A stretch of 64,000 nucleotides of DNA from Prevotella sp. (GTDB lineage: Bacteria; Bacteroidota; Bacteroidia; Bacteroidales; Bacteroidaceae), in the NCBI GenBank assembly GCA_017617615.1, contig JAFZVV010000004.1, positions 6,532 to 70,531 on the forward strand, written 5' to 3'. Below, piece after piece: positions 25,609 to 33,052 of the stretch (its first letter is position 1; every line of letters begins with the position of its first letter). The notes below the pieces were generated by a model. The model saw only the letters and a list, made by a program, of their open reading frames with translations, made no database searches and was not told the origin of the DNA. The position numbers and the translations under genes were made by a program.

Positions 25609-26519
25609 CCCTCGAGCATGTCGCGCCTTGACTTCGATTTCGTCACCATCCACACACCCACAAACACGAGCAGCACAGCCAAGCCCTGACTCCATTTCAC
25701 GGCACCGATGCCCATGGCAAGGCTAACAATGACTGCCACCAACGGCTGTACGTAATTGTAGATAGCCACTACCGTAGGGCGCAGCACTTTCTGCGCATTG
25801 ACGATGAGGATATATCCCACGAAGGTTCCGAAAACCACCACATAAGCCGTTTCCATCCATGTCGTGGCATTCACGGCATCCCACTCTGTCTGTGCCACAT
25901 GCATTCCTGTAAACGGCCAAACAATGATGGTGGCCCACAAAAACATCCATTTGTTCACGGTGAAGATGGAATATTTCTTGATAAACTTGTTGAAAAGGGA
26001 GAGAAACAAGGCGTATGAAAGCTGTGCACCCAGTACGAGAAGATCGCCACGGATGTTGCCCACCTTGGTATCTGAAGCAGAGAGGCTGGTAAGGATTAGC
26101 GTCACCGCCCCACAACATCCAATGAACACGCCACCTGCCTTTTTCCATGTGATGGGCTCATGGAGGATGAGGAAAGAGAGAAGCATGGCGAAGATAGGCA
26201 TCGATGTGGTGACAATGCTTGCATTGACGGGCGAGGTGAGGCTCAGTCCGATGGTGAAACAGCATTGGTTGCACACCAATCCAAAAAGGGCAGCGCCAGC
26301 GAAGATGAACTTGTCGCGGGTGGCGACATGCTCTTTCGGAAGGAAAAGCGAGGCGAGCCAGAAGAGCAGCGCACCTCCCGCCACCCTGAACGACACCATA
26401 ACGACACCATCGAGCCCGTGTGTCATGGCATCTTTCCCTATGGGCGACATCAGTCCCCAGATGGCGCATGCCAGAAACATGCTCATGTGTGCGTAAAGTG
26501 GTCGGTTATTGTTATCCAT
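25578..26519 (-). CDS. DMT-superfamily EamA-type transporter
   Basis: 313 residues, ten hydrophobic helices in two EamA repeats (ACAIWGLMSPIGKDAMTHGLDG in the first, QLSYALFLSLFNKFIKKYSIF and YNYVQPLVAVIVSLAMG in the second). Family members export amino acids or metabolites; substrate not predictable. The 3' end overlaps nhaD tail to tail by 31 bases, so its last ten residues (EGQKIKVRRSQ region) are read antisense to the NhaD C-terminus. A TATTTTTG box lies at 26573-26566. Confidence 0.88.
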   Translation of the reverse strand: MDNNNRPLYAHMSMFLACAIWGLMSPIGKDAMTHGLDGVVMVSFRVAGGALLFWLASLFLPKEHVATRDKFIFAGAALFGLVCNQCCFTIGLSLTSPVNASIVTTSMPIFAMLLSFLILHEPITWKKAGGVFIGCCGAVTLILTSLSASDTKVGNIRGDLLVLGAQLSYALFLSLFNKFIKKYSIFTVNKWMFLWATIIVWPFTGMHVAQTEWDAVNATTWMETAYVVVFGTFVGYILIVNAQKVLRPTVVAIYNYVQPLVAVIVSLAMGIGAVKWSQGLAVLLVFVGVWMVTKSKSRRDMLEGQKIKVRRSQ

Positions 26520-26652
26520 CTTTGTTCTTCTACATTTGATTTGCCCTCACCTTCATTTCAGCCTACAAAAATAGGCAAAAATTCCGATATTGCTGAAAAA
26601 ATGCGTATTTTTGGCTCTGCCCAATATAGGTTTCGGCTTCTATATATAAATA

Positions 26653-26715
26653 CAACACAGAGGCACAGAGACACAGAGGATAATAAAAACTCTGTATCTC
26701 TGTGCCTCTGTGTTG
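26653..26715. repeat. 26-bp near-perfect inverted repeat
   Basis: Left arm 26653-26678 (CAACACAGAGGCACAGAG...) pairs with 26690-26715 with one mismatch, around an 11-base A/T-rich loop. Each arm is itself a GAGRCACA-type iteration. It sits between two divergent promoters, so it is not placed as a terminator of either gene. Confidence 0.8.
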
Positions 26716-26797
26716 ATATTGATATTCGGGGCTTCATTTTGTGTGTTGCCCAATTCGTTACTCCACCTTAGGAATGAAAATATAAATTGCTTTTAAT

Positions 26798-26828
26798 TTT
26801 GCATTCCGTTCGGTTTGCACTATATTTG
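26798..26828 (+). promoter_or_regulatory. Promoter of gtrA-like gene
   Basis: TTTG (26798-26801), 19-base spacer, TATATTTG (26821-26828); full consensus, leader about 20 bases. Confidence 0.75.
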
Positions 26829-26852
26829 CAGCACTAAATTCGTGAAAAGAAA

Positions 26853-27251
26853 ATGAAGATAGACGCTTCGGTTCCGAAATTCATCCTTGTAGGCATTGCC
26901 AACACGCTCTTTGGCACAGCAATCATGTTCGTGCTCTACAACGTATTTCACGTGAGCTACTGGTGGTCGTCGGCAGCCAATTACTTTTTCGGCAGCATCC
27001 TGAGCTACGTACTCAACAAGCGTTTTACCTTCGGACACAAAGGACATGTGGTAAAATCAGCCCTGCGGTTCACCCTGAACATCATTGTTTGCTACGTGGT
27101 GGCCTATAGCATCGCCAAGCCCCTGATGATGTGGTTGCTGGAAGGTTATGGCAAAACTGTTCAAGAAAACGTGGCCATGGTAGTGGGCACGGTGCTCTTT
27201 ACCATCCTCAATTATTTCGGCCAGCGTTTCTTCGCCTTTGAGCAGCATTAG
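26853..27251 (+). CDS. GtrA-like membrane protein
   Basis: 132 residues with four hydrophobic helices. GtrA-family signatures are KFILVGIANTLFGTAIMFVLYN, the SYWWSSAANYFFGSILSYVLNKRFTF block and the C-terminal NYFGQRFFAF. Members of the family flip or assist polyprenyl-linked sugars for surface polysaccharide or teichoic acid decoration. No glycosyltransferase neighbours are present, so the pathway is unclear. It faces the convergent trmO gene, 20 bases apart. Confidence 0.85.
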   Translation: MKIDASVPKFILVGIANTLFGTAIMFVLYNVFHVSYWWSSAANYFFGSILSYVLNKRFTFGHKGHVVKSALRFTLNIIVCYVVAYSIAKPLMMWLLEGYGKTVQENVAMVVGTVLFTILNYFGQRFFAFEQH

Positions 27252-27270
27252 GAGAAATGACTTCCCTACA

Positions 27271-27948
27271 TCACAGTTTCACCACCTCCATCACGGTAAG
27301 CACCCCGTCTGCCACGCGGAACCTCACGTCGTAGCCATAGAAAGTCATGCCATAGACCCGCTGTGGGTCATCGTGATAGTGGGGACATGGGTCGAGCGCC
27401 AACAACTGGCGGAGTGTCGCCACTTGTTCTTCATTCCAAATCGTCCCTACCCCATCCGGCATCGTCACATCGAGCATCCTCCATTCATGGCTATCGACAA
27501 ATCCGTTCCTTACCCCGACATGGGCATCGGCATATTCCACATAGGGCTTGATGTCGATGATGGGCGTGCCATCAACCAAATCAGCCCCCAAGACATGGAT
27601 AACCGGACCGAGGCTGTGGTCGTAGACGATGCTCTCGATACGTACGGAGGAAAGGCCTATCGGGTTAGGGCGATAGGGTGAACGGGTGGCGAAGACGCCC
27701 ATCGAGGTGTTGCCGCCCAGCAATGGCGGACGCACCAAAGGCCGCACATGTTGATGGCTGTTTTCCGAAAATGCCCACAACAGCCAGATATATTCAAACT
27801 CCTCCAAGCCACGGATGAAGTCGGCGTTGCGGTATTCGGGCAAGAACACGATTTCGCCCTTCAGCGTTTCCACGATACCACTTTGCCGTGGCACGCCGAA
27901 TTTCGATGTGACTGGAGAATGGAATGTGGCTATGGCTCTTACTGTCAT
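27271..27948 (-). CDS. trmO: tRNA (N6-threonylcarbamoyladenosine-37 N6)-methyltransferase TrmO-like
   Basis: 225 residues. The start is fixed by an ATGA overlap with the upstream PAP2 gene (27945-27948). Family motifs are AIATFHSPVTSKFGVPRQSG, EFEYIWLLWAFSEN, the GVFATRSPYRPNPIGLSSVRI block, and DIKPYVEYAD. TrmO methylates t6A37 of some tRNAs using S-adenosylmethionine. A C-terminal part with YGMTFYGYDVRFRV is typical. It is translationally coupled to the phosphatase with no obvious functional link. Confidence 0.9.
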   Translation of the reverse strand: MTVRAIATFHSPVTSKFGVPRQSGIVETLKGEIVFLPEYRNADFIRGLEEFEYIWLLWAFSENSHQHVRPLVRPPLLGGNTSMGVFATRSPYRPNPIGLSSVRIESIVYDHSLGPVIHVLGADLVDGTPIIDIKPYVEYADAHVGVRNGFVDSHEWRMLDVTMPDGVGTIWNEEQVATLRQLLALDPCPHYHDDPQRVYGMTFYGYDVRFRVADGVLTVMEVVKL

Positions 27949-28616
27949 AGCAGGTAAGTTTCTATAGATGCTATCGTGAGGAAACAAACGATTGTTATCC
28001 CCAAGATATATATGGGCATGAAAGCGTGCCTCACTTCAAGGGGTTTCTTTATCCTCGCTATCCATACCAACAAGAAATAGACCAAAAAGGCAAAGAAAAT
28101 TCCGATTAGCATTCCCACCAACAGGTCGCCAAAGTAATGCACACCGAGGTAAAGCCGTGAATAACACGTGACGACAGCCCAGAGCACAACGGTGCAGGAA
28201 ATCCACATACGCCGGAATAGCAAGGTCATGAAAATGGCCAGTCCCCAGGAATTGGCTGCATGGGCTGAGGGGAAGCTGTAGTTCCCCCCTCTATAGCCAT
28301 TCACCACGTGCACCATATCCGAGAGCGGGTTGTCGGGGTTGCTTGGCCTCAGCCTGGCCACCATCGGACGGATGACACTCGCCGTGAACTGGTCGCAGAA
28401 CGTGATGAGCACCACTACCGCGATGAGCCAGAGCAATGTGGTCTTGAGAGAGTAGTTGCGAATGATGACATACAACAGACTGGCATAGAAATACACCCAC
28501 ACATACTTGTCACTATACAACGGCATGAACACATCCCAGAAAGGGGAATGCCATGAATTGACCTGGAGGAAGAAATCGGTGTCTGCCTCTATCAGGTATT
28601 GAAGAAAAGAAACCAT
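27945..28616 (-). CDS. PAP2-family phosphatase
   Basis: 223 residues from ATG 28616; ATG 28631 (228 residues) is the alternative, while 28667 lies inside the predicted promoter. The three PAP2 motifs are present: a KxxxxxxRP-like RPMVARLRPS, PSAH in NYSFPSAHAAN, and SRLYLGVHYFGD. About six membrane helices. Members dephosphorylate undecaprenyl pyrophosphate, lipid A or phosphatidyl phosphates on the periplasmic face. Overlaps trmO by 4 bases. Confidence 0.88.
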   Translation of the reverse strand: MVSFLQYLIEADTDFFLQVNSWHSPFWDVFMPLYSDKYVWVYFYASLLYVIIRNYSLKTTLLWLIAVVVLITFCDQFTASVIRPMVARLRPSNPDNPLSDMVHVVNGYRGGNYSFPSAHAANSWGLAIFMTLLFRRMWISCTVVLWAVVTCYSRLYLGVHYFGDLLVGMLIGIFFAFLVYFLLVWIARIKKPLEVRHAFMPIYILGITIVCFLTIASIETYLL

Positions 28617-28664
28617 TGTAAGTGCCAACATTGTCGTGTTGAAGTTGTCGTGTTGCCTTGGGTG

Positions 28665-28695
28665 CAAAAGTAATCATTTCGACACTGATAACAAA
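28665..28695 (-). promoter_or_regulatory. Promoter of PAP2-trmO operon
   Basis: On the - strand, TTTG (28695-28692), 19-base spacer, TACTTTTG (28672-28665); full consensus. Confidence 0.72.
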
Positions 28696-28742
28696 AAAAA
28701 CCTGTATTTTTTTCTTGTCGTGGCAAATTATCGGTCTTTTAT

Positions 28743-28773
28743 TTTGCTCAGCACTTGATTTACATTATCTTTG
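28743..28773 (+). promoter_or_regulatory. Promoter of tatAC
   Basis: TTTG (28743-28746), 19-base spacer, TATCTTTG (28766-28773); full consensus, leader about 20 bases. Confidence 0.78.
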
Positions 28774-28798
28774 CATTATAACATATAATACTTGAGAA

Positions 28799-28993
28799 AT
28801 GTTTGGAATAGGCACACAAGAGATACTGATCATAGCCTTGATTATCCTCTTGCTCTTTGGCGGCAAGAAGATACCCGAGTTGATGCGCGGACTGGGCAAG
28901 GGAGTGAAGAGTTTCAAGGAAGGAATGAATGAGAAAGAAGACGCAAAGGAAGAGATAGAATCCCCGAAGAAAGACGAGCCATCCAAAGAATGA
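28799..28993 (+). CDS. tatA: Twin-arginine translocase subunit TatA/E
   Basis: 64 residues: N-terminal transmembrane helix ([24 protein letters not shown]), the FGGKKIPEL hinge, an amphipathic helix ([15 protein letters not shown]) and an acidic/lysine tail. It oligomerises to form the pore-like path for folded proteins in the inner membrane. It overlaps tatC by ATGA, so the two are coupled. No tatB is seen, as usual for minimal TatAC systems. Confidence 0.95.
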   Translation: MFGIGTQEILIIALIILLLFGGKKIPELMRGLGKGVKSFKEGMNEKEDAKEEIESPKKDEPSKE

Positions 28994-29763
28994 GTGCCAA
29001 GGAGAAGCCGGAACCGACAGGTACGTTCTGGGACCATCTCGACGAGTTGCGCGGTTGCATCATCAGAATTCTCTGTGTTGTGGCCCTTTTTGCCTTGATG
29101 GCCTTTTGTTTCAAGGATTTGCTCTTCAGCGTGGTCCTTGCCCCTCGCAGCAGCGACTTCGTGACTTTCAGGCTGCTTGGTGTGGAGCCTTTCTCCATCA
29201 GCCTGATGAACACCGGCCTTACGGAGCAATTCATGATACACATCAGGGTGGCATGTTACGCCGGTCTGCTTGCAGCCATGCCTTATGTCGTCTATCAGCT
29301 GTTCGGTTTTGTCTCCCCTGCACTTTACGACAACGAGCGCCACTATGCCGTGAGAGTGGTCTCTGCTTCATACCTGATGTTCATGTTGGGCACGCTGGTC
29401 AACTATTTCCTCGTTTTTCCGCTTACGGTAAAATTCCTGGGAACCTACCAGGTAAGCCCGGAGGTGAACAACATGCTCACAATACAGTCGTATACCGACA
29501 CGCTGGTCTCGATGAACCTGGTGATGGGACTGGTCTTTGAATTGCCGGTGCTGAGCTGGCTGTTGGCTGCCATGGGCATTCTCAAGGCAAGATATATGAC
29601 CGCATACCGTAAGCATGCCATCGTGGCCATCCTGATTGTCTCCGCCATTATCACGCCTACTACCGATGCCTTCACCCTCTTCGTGGTGGCTCTTCCCATC
29701 TGGCTTCTTTACGAGTCGAGCATCTTCATCGTTCGCCTGACAATGAAGGCGAAAAGCCATTGA
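28990..29763 (+). CDS. tatC: Twin-arginine translocase subunit TatC
   Basis: 257 residues, six membrane helices. Typical TatC features: [15 protein letters not shown] at the N-terminus, the Phe/Glu-containing [13 protein letters not shown] region, and a conserved [39 protein letters not shown] block. It recognises twin-arginine signal peptides. It ends 6 bases from the convergent ABC ATPase gene. Confidence 0.95.
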   Translation: MSAKEKPEPTGTFWDHLDELRGCIIRILCVVALFALMAFCFKDLLFSVVLAPRSSDFVTFRLLGVEPFSISLMNTGLTEQFMIHIRVACYAGLLAAMPYVVYQLFGFVSPALYDNERHYAVRVVSASYLMFMLGTLVNYFLVFPLTVKFLGTYQVSPEVNNMLTIQSYTDTLVSMNLVMGLVFELPVLSWLLAAMGILKARYMTAYRKHAIVAILIVSAIITPTTDAFTLFVVALPIWLLYESSIFIVRLTMKAKSH

Positions 29764-29769
29764 TGTCTC

Positions 29770-30552
29770 TCAGTCGGTAAGCACCCTTACCGACAATTGC
29801 CTACGGTCGAATACAATTCCTTTCTTCTCCACAAAATTGCTCAGCGCCCCATTGTCAGCCAGTTCCTGAGGCGTCCCCGTATCAAGCCGTCCGCCCTCAT
29901 TCATCAACCAAACAGTATCTGCTATTTGCAGCACGAGTTCAAGGTCGTGCGTCGAGAGGAATATCGTCTTGTCGGCAGTGCGGCTCAGCCTATGAAGCAG
30001 TTGCATCATCTCCACCTTGCTGGGATAATCGAGGAAAGCCGTGGGCTCGTCGAGGAAGATTACTGGCGTCTGTTGCGCGAGGGCCTTCGCTATCATGACT
30101 TTCTGTCGCTCACCGTCGCTGAGCGTCTGTATCATTCGCATGGCTAAGGGACGAATGCCTACCATGTCGATGGCTTCATCGACGACAGCCTTGTCATCGT
30201 CGGAGAGCGTGCCCCAGAATCCCGTGTATGGACTGCGTCCAAGACCTACCATCTCCTCTACCGTCATGTTCTGCACGTCGGGCTTGGCGGTAAGCACGAC
30301 ACCCACCATCCTTGCCAGTTTCTTCTCCTTCAGCGTGGCCAGGTCTTTGCCATGTATATATACCTTGCCATCCAGAGGAGGCTGAAATGCCGACAGGGTG
30401 CGCAAGAGCGTCGACTTCCCCACGCCGTTTGGTCCGATGAGGCATGTCATACGGCTACTATCGAGCGAGGCATTGATGCCTGTGGCTACCGTCTTCCGGT
30501 TCTTCTTGCTGACATAGCCTATTGTCAGGTTCTCAAGTGTTACGCTTTTCAT
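29770..30552 (-). CDS. ABC transporter ATP-binding protein of the iron/haem/cobalamin (FecCD) type
   Basis: 260 residues with Walker A GPNGVGKST, Q-loop region, signature LSDGERQKVMIAKAL and Walker B PVIFLDEPTAFLDYPSK with the H-loop STHDLEL. The STLLRTLSAFQPPLDG and VGLGRSPYTGFWG stretches are those of siderophore, haem or B12 importers. It would power a FecCD-type permease, yet no permease or binding protein gene is adjacent, so it is an orphan here. A possible TAAATTCG -7 box lies at 30578-30571. Confidence 0.88.
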   Translation of the reverse strand: MKSVTLENLTIGYVSKKNRKTVATGINASLDSSRMTCLIGPNGVGKSTLLRTLSAFQPPLDGKVYIHGKDLATLKEKKLARMVGVVLTAKPDVQNMTVEEMVGLGRSPYTGFWGTLSDDDKAVVDEAIDMVGIRPLAMRMIQTLSDGERQKVMIAKALAQQTPVIFLDEPTAFLDYPSKVEMMQLLHRLSRTADKTIFLSTHDLELVLQIADTVWLMNEGGRLDTGTPQELADNGALSNFVEKKGIVFDRRQLSVRVLTD

Positions 30553-30944
30553 TTCCTGGGATTTAGGATGCGAATTTACGAATTATTCTCCTAAAAGATG
30601 CAACAAGCACAAAAAAAATGGAGGCAGACCGGATTCACATCCACCCTACCTCTAAAAAAATAGTCAAGGGATTATTCAAAGAACTGATTATGCTTGTTTT
30701 CATGGGCAAAGATAGACGAAATCAGTAGGCTTGAGAAAGGATTTGCCCTATTCTGCAGGTGGGAAAAGCCTATTGTTTCGGGGGAAATCCCTACCATGGC
30801 AGAAATGCCATAAGAAAGAGGGATGACAAGCTCATGGAAAAGGTGCCTACGGAGAAAAAGACGGGGAGGGAGAAAGATACGGGGAGAAAGAAAGAGAGCC
30901 GGCACTGTCTTAGGTGCCGGCTCTTTCACATTTCGTTGTCGCCC
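30553..30944. other. Intergenic region between ABC ATPase and PP2C-like gene
   Basis: 392 bases. It holds a weak promoter (TAAATTCG, 30578-30571) for the ABC gene, an A/G-rich tract at about 30838-30897, and the terminator of the PP2C-like gene at 30895-30924. The remainder shows no gene I can support. Confidence 0.45.
30895..30924 (-). terminator. Terminator of PP2C-like gene
   Basis: AGAGCCGGCAC (30895-30905) pairs with GTGCCGGCTCT (30914-30924) around an 8-base loop; the - strand continues with a T/C-rich tract. Confidence 0.75.
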
Positions 30945-32333
30945 TTAATCCTCATCGGGGATGACAGGCCTGGGACTCACGGAAGAGGGTGCAGGATTGT
31001 CGGCCGGTGGGGTGGTTGTAGTAGCAGGTGCCTGTGGTGTGGCAGGAGCAGTTTCCTGCGGTGCAGGGGTCGTTGCCGGAGTGGCTGGAGCCGTCTCTGT
31101 CGTGGCAGGAATATCAGTACCGGCATTTTGCGAGGACGCATTGGCCGTAGCGGTTTCCTGACGGCTCTGCTCGGGCTCAGGTTTCTTCTGTTCCTCGGTC
31201 TTCTGCGCCTCGGGAAGTTTGAACAGATCATCGTTGGTCTTGGCCTTCTTGTTCTCGTTGCGCATGATGTTGATAGTATCCTTCTTCACGGTGTCCTTGC
31301 GTGTCTCCACGACCTCTGCCTCTTCTTCTTTGGACGTGAACTGGTTCTTCGACCAGAAATAGAGTCCTACGGCAAGAGCCACCAATAGCAATGCCGTAAC
31401 AGGCACAATGGGGAAACTGCCCTTCTTCTGGCCTGCCTCACTGTCTACATTGTCAGTCAGCGGAGCTGTCTTCGGCTCTGCCTTCTCTACCGGCTGCTGG
31501 GTCTGAGGCTTAGGTTTGGGTTGGGGTGCCGGTTTAGGTTGAGGCTTTGGCTGGGGTTTCGGAGCAGGTTGAGGCTGGGCTTGGGGCAGAGGCTTTGGGG
31601 TCGGGGCAACAACCACTGGTATAGGTTGCGTAGCCTCATCCACATGTTCATCGATAGCCTCTGCCATGACACCACTCACGCGCACCAGACTCACCGTATG
31701 GTCTTCCTTGGCCTCACCCATCATTTGCATGATTTTCCGCAATTTTGCCTCATCATTGATGGCTTCATTGAGCACGTCGAATACTTGCTGTTCTCCGATG
31801 CTGGCATGCGCTCCCTTGGTTAGCAGGACAAAATAGTCGCCATACTTCACATTGGTGAGGTTCTTACAAGTAGGTTCGATGGGCTGTGTCATGTCAGCAG
31901 TGGCAGCCTTGAAGTCGTCGCGTGACTTATATAATAATGTATGCGATTTGGGACGATAATGGTAGACGCGACAGTTGCCCACATGTGCAGCCATTACCCC
32001 TTGTCGGTGGAAATAGAGCATGGCAAACATCACTCCGCCACCATCCGGACAGTCCTGTGCCAGACGCTTGTATGCATCGAGCAACGTGAGTTGCAGCAAA
32101 TCAGCCGTCATCGGCTCATCACTACACGTGTTCTGGAACAAAAAATCGGGTATCGAACGACACAGCGACGCACTGGCCACATCGCCTTTTCCTTGTCCGC
32201 CCATGCCATCCGCCACAAGGAAGAGCCTATCGTGGATGGTTCCAGAGCCGGCTTCCGGGAAGATACCGTCTTCCAAGGCCTTGTCCTTGCCAGGCAGGCA
32301 AAACGACTGGGGTTTTAAAATCTCAAATTTCAT
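30945..32333 (-). CDS. Membrane-anchored PP2C-like (pseudo)phosphatase
   Basis: 462 residues. N-terminal PP2C-like fold to ~220 with LEDG near 20 and the DGMGG motif at 42-46. Other metal-site motifs are altered: GDSR is GNCR (119-122), the SDG motif is TKG (172-174), and the final DN is ED (210-211). A Pro/Lys/Gln-rich linker (240-290), one membrane helix (~306-327) and a long Ala/Pro/Thr-rich periplasmic tail follow. PP2C proteins remove phosphate from Ser/Thr in signalling and stress pathways. Here catalysis may be lost and the domain may act as a cytoplasmic sensor linked to the envelope (inference). No kinase gene is adjacent. Own promoter and terminator. Confidence 0.8.
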   Translation of the reverse strand: MKFEILKPQSFCLPGKDKALEDGIFPEAGSGTIHDRLFLVADGMGGQGKGDVASASLCRSIPDFLFQNTCSDEPMTADLLQLTLLDAYKRLAQDCPDGGGVMFAMLYFHRQGVMAAHVGNCRVYHYRPKSHTLLYKSRDDFKAATADMTQPIEPTCKNLTNVKYGDYFVLLTKGAHASIGEQQVFDVLNEAINDEAKLRKIMQMMGEAKEDHTVSLVRVSGVMAEAIDEHVDEATQPIPVVVAPTPKPLPQAQPQPAPKPQPKPQPKPAPQPKPKPQTQQPVEKAEPKTAPLTDNVDSEAGQKKGSFPIVPVTALLLVALAVGLYFWSKNQFTSKEEEAEVVETRKDTVKKDTINIMRNENKKAKTNDDLFKLPEAQKTEEQKKPEPEQSRQETATANASSQNAGTDIPATTETAPATPATTPAPQETAPATPQAPATTTTPPADNPAPSSVSPRPVIPDED

Positions 32334-32451
32334 CTCTCAAATTAAATCATTTGGTGAAATCAGCATACACAACCATCATACCGTATCCTGCAAGAAAACA
32401 TCATCCTGCCAGATTACCCATACAGCATGTACCTGACTGTTTGTATGGGGA

Positions 32452-32482
32452 CAAAATTATTAAAAAAAATGATTAATTCAAA
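32452..32482 (-). promoter_or_regulatory. Promoter of PP2C-like gene
   Basis: On the - strand, TTTG (32482-32479), 19-base spacer, TAATTTTG (32459-32452); full consensus with a leader of ~110 bases. Confidence 0.7.
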
Positions 32483-32579
32483 AAAAAACACCAAAACATT
32501 TGGCGTGCATGAAGATATCTTGATAGACATCAGTACCACGCCATATCTCACAAACACCACAAGGAAAAGATACTATGCC

Positions 32580-32625
32580 ATAGCCACAGGGGGGAAGGCC
32601 ATGATGGCCTTCCCCCTGTGGCTAT
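32580..32625. terminator. Very long GC-rich hairpin
   Basis: About 21 pairs (32580-32601 with 32605-32625, one bulged G) around a 3-base loop. It lies downstream of the small membrane protein on the - strand and could terminate it, although no T run follows on that strand. Confidence 0.55.
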
Positions 32626-32677
32626 TGTCGTCTTCGTTTACGGGACAGACAGCGCGGAGCTTCCACGTCCCGTTTTC

Positions 32678-32983
32678 TCAGATAATCTGCACAAACTTAA
32701 ACAAATAATACAGTATGCCTCCCAACACGACATAAACAATCACTCCCAATACGATAGCGATGAGCCATGACAGGAAGCCATTCAAGCCTTTCTCGCTGAA
32801 AGGTTTGGTAAGGAACTCACAGCAATTGAGTCCGGCAATCCACAGCAACGGAAAGGAAATCAGGAATGCCAATCCCACCAACAGCCAGTCATGGCATCCC
32901 ATAAACAATCTTACGGCCAGAGGAACTGCCACCAATGCTGCCAACACTAAGCAGATTGCGCCCAATTTGTCAAATGCATCCAT
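32678..32983 (-). CDS. Small three-helix membrane protein
   Basis: 101 residues with three hydrophobic segments (about 7-28, 34-52, 72-97) and a short polar loop (NCCEFLTKPFSEKG). No family recognised. It lies downstream of ppdK on the same strand but a hairpin (33012-33040) stands between them. Length, codon use and clear helices support a real gene; function unknown. Confidence 0.6.
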   Translation of the reverse strand: MDAFDKLGAICLVLAALVAVPLAVRLFMGCHDWLLVGLAFLISFPLLWIAGLNCCEFLTKPFSEKGLNGFLSWLIAIVLGVIVYVVLGGILYYLFKFVQII

Positions 32984-33011
32984 TTTTAATTATCTAACAA
33001 GGAAACAATGT

Positions 33012-33040
33012 CCGGCAAGCCGTGGCATACGGCTTGCCGG
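33012..33040 (-). terminator. Hairpin after ppdK
   Basis: CCGGCAAGCCGT (33012-33023) pairs perfectly with 33029-33040 around GGCAT. It lies 12 bases past the ppdK stop. There is no T run, so termination may be partial. Confidence 0.6.
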
Positions 33041-33052
33041 ATGAAATGTTAA

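Larger units (their letters stand above)
26520..26852. other. Divergent intergenic region with promoters and a long inverted repeat
   Basis: 333 bases. It contains the EamA -7 box (26573-26566, - strand), a 26-bp inverted repeat at 26653-26715, and the gtrA-like promoter TTTG-N19-TATATTTG at 26798-26828. I see no gene. Confidence 0.6.
32334..32677. other. Intergenic region upstream of PP2C-like gene
   Basis: 344 bases. It contains the promoter of the PP2C-like gene (TTTG-N19-TAATTTTG, 32482-32452 on the - strand) and a long hairpin at 32580-32625. I support no gene here; the 93-codon open frame on the + strand has no homology I recognise. Confidence 0.5.

Noticed and set aside
32427..32708. 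93-codon gene on the + strand
   Set aside because: It starts near the PP2C promoter, runs through the long hairpin and overlaps the end of the membrane protein gene; no family features.
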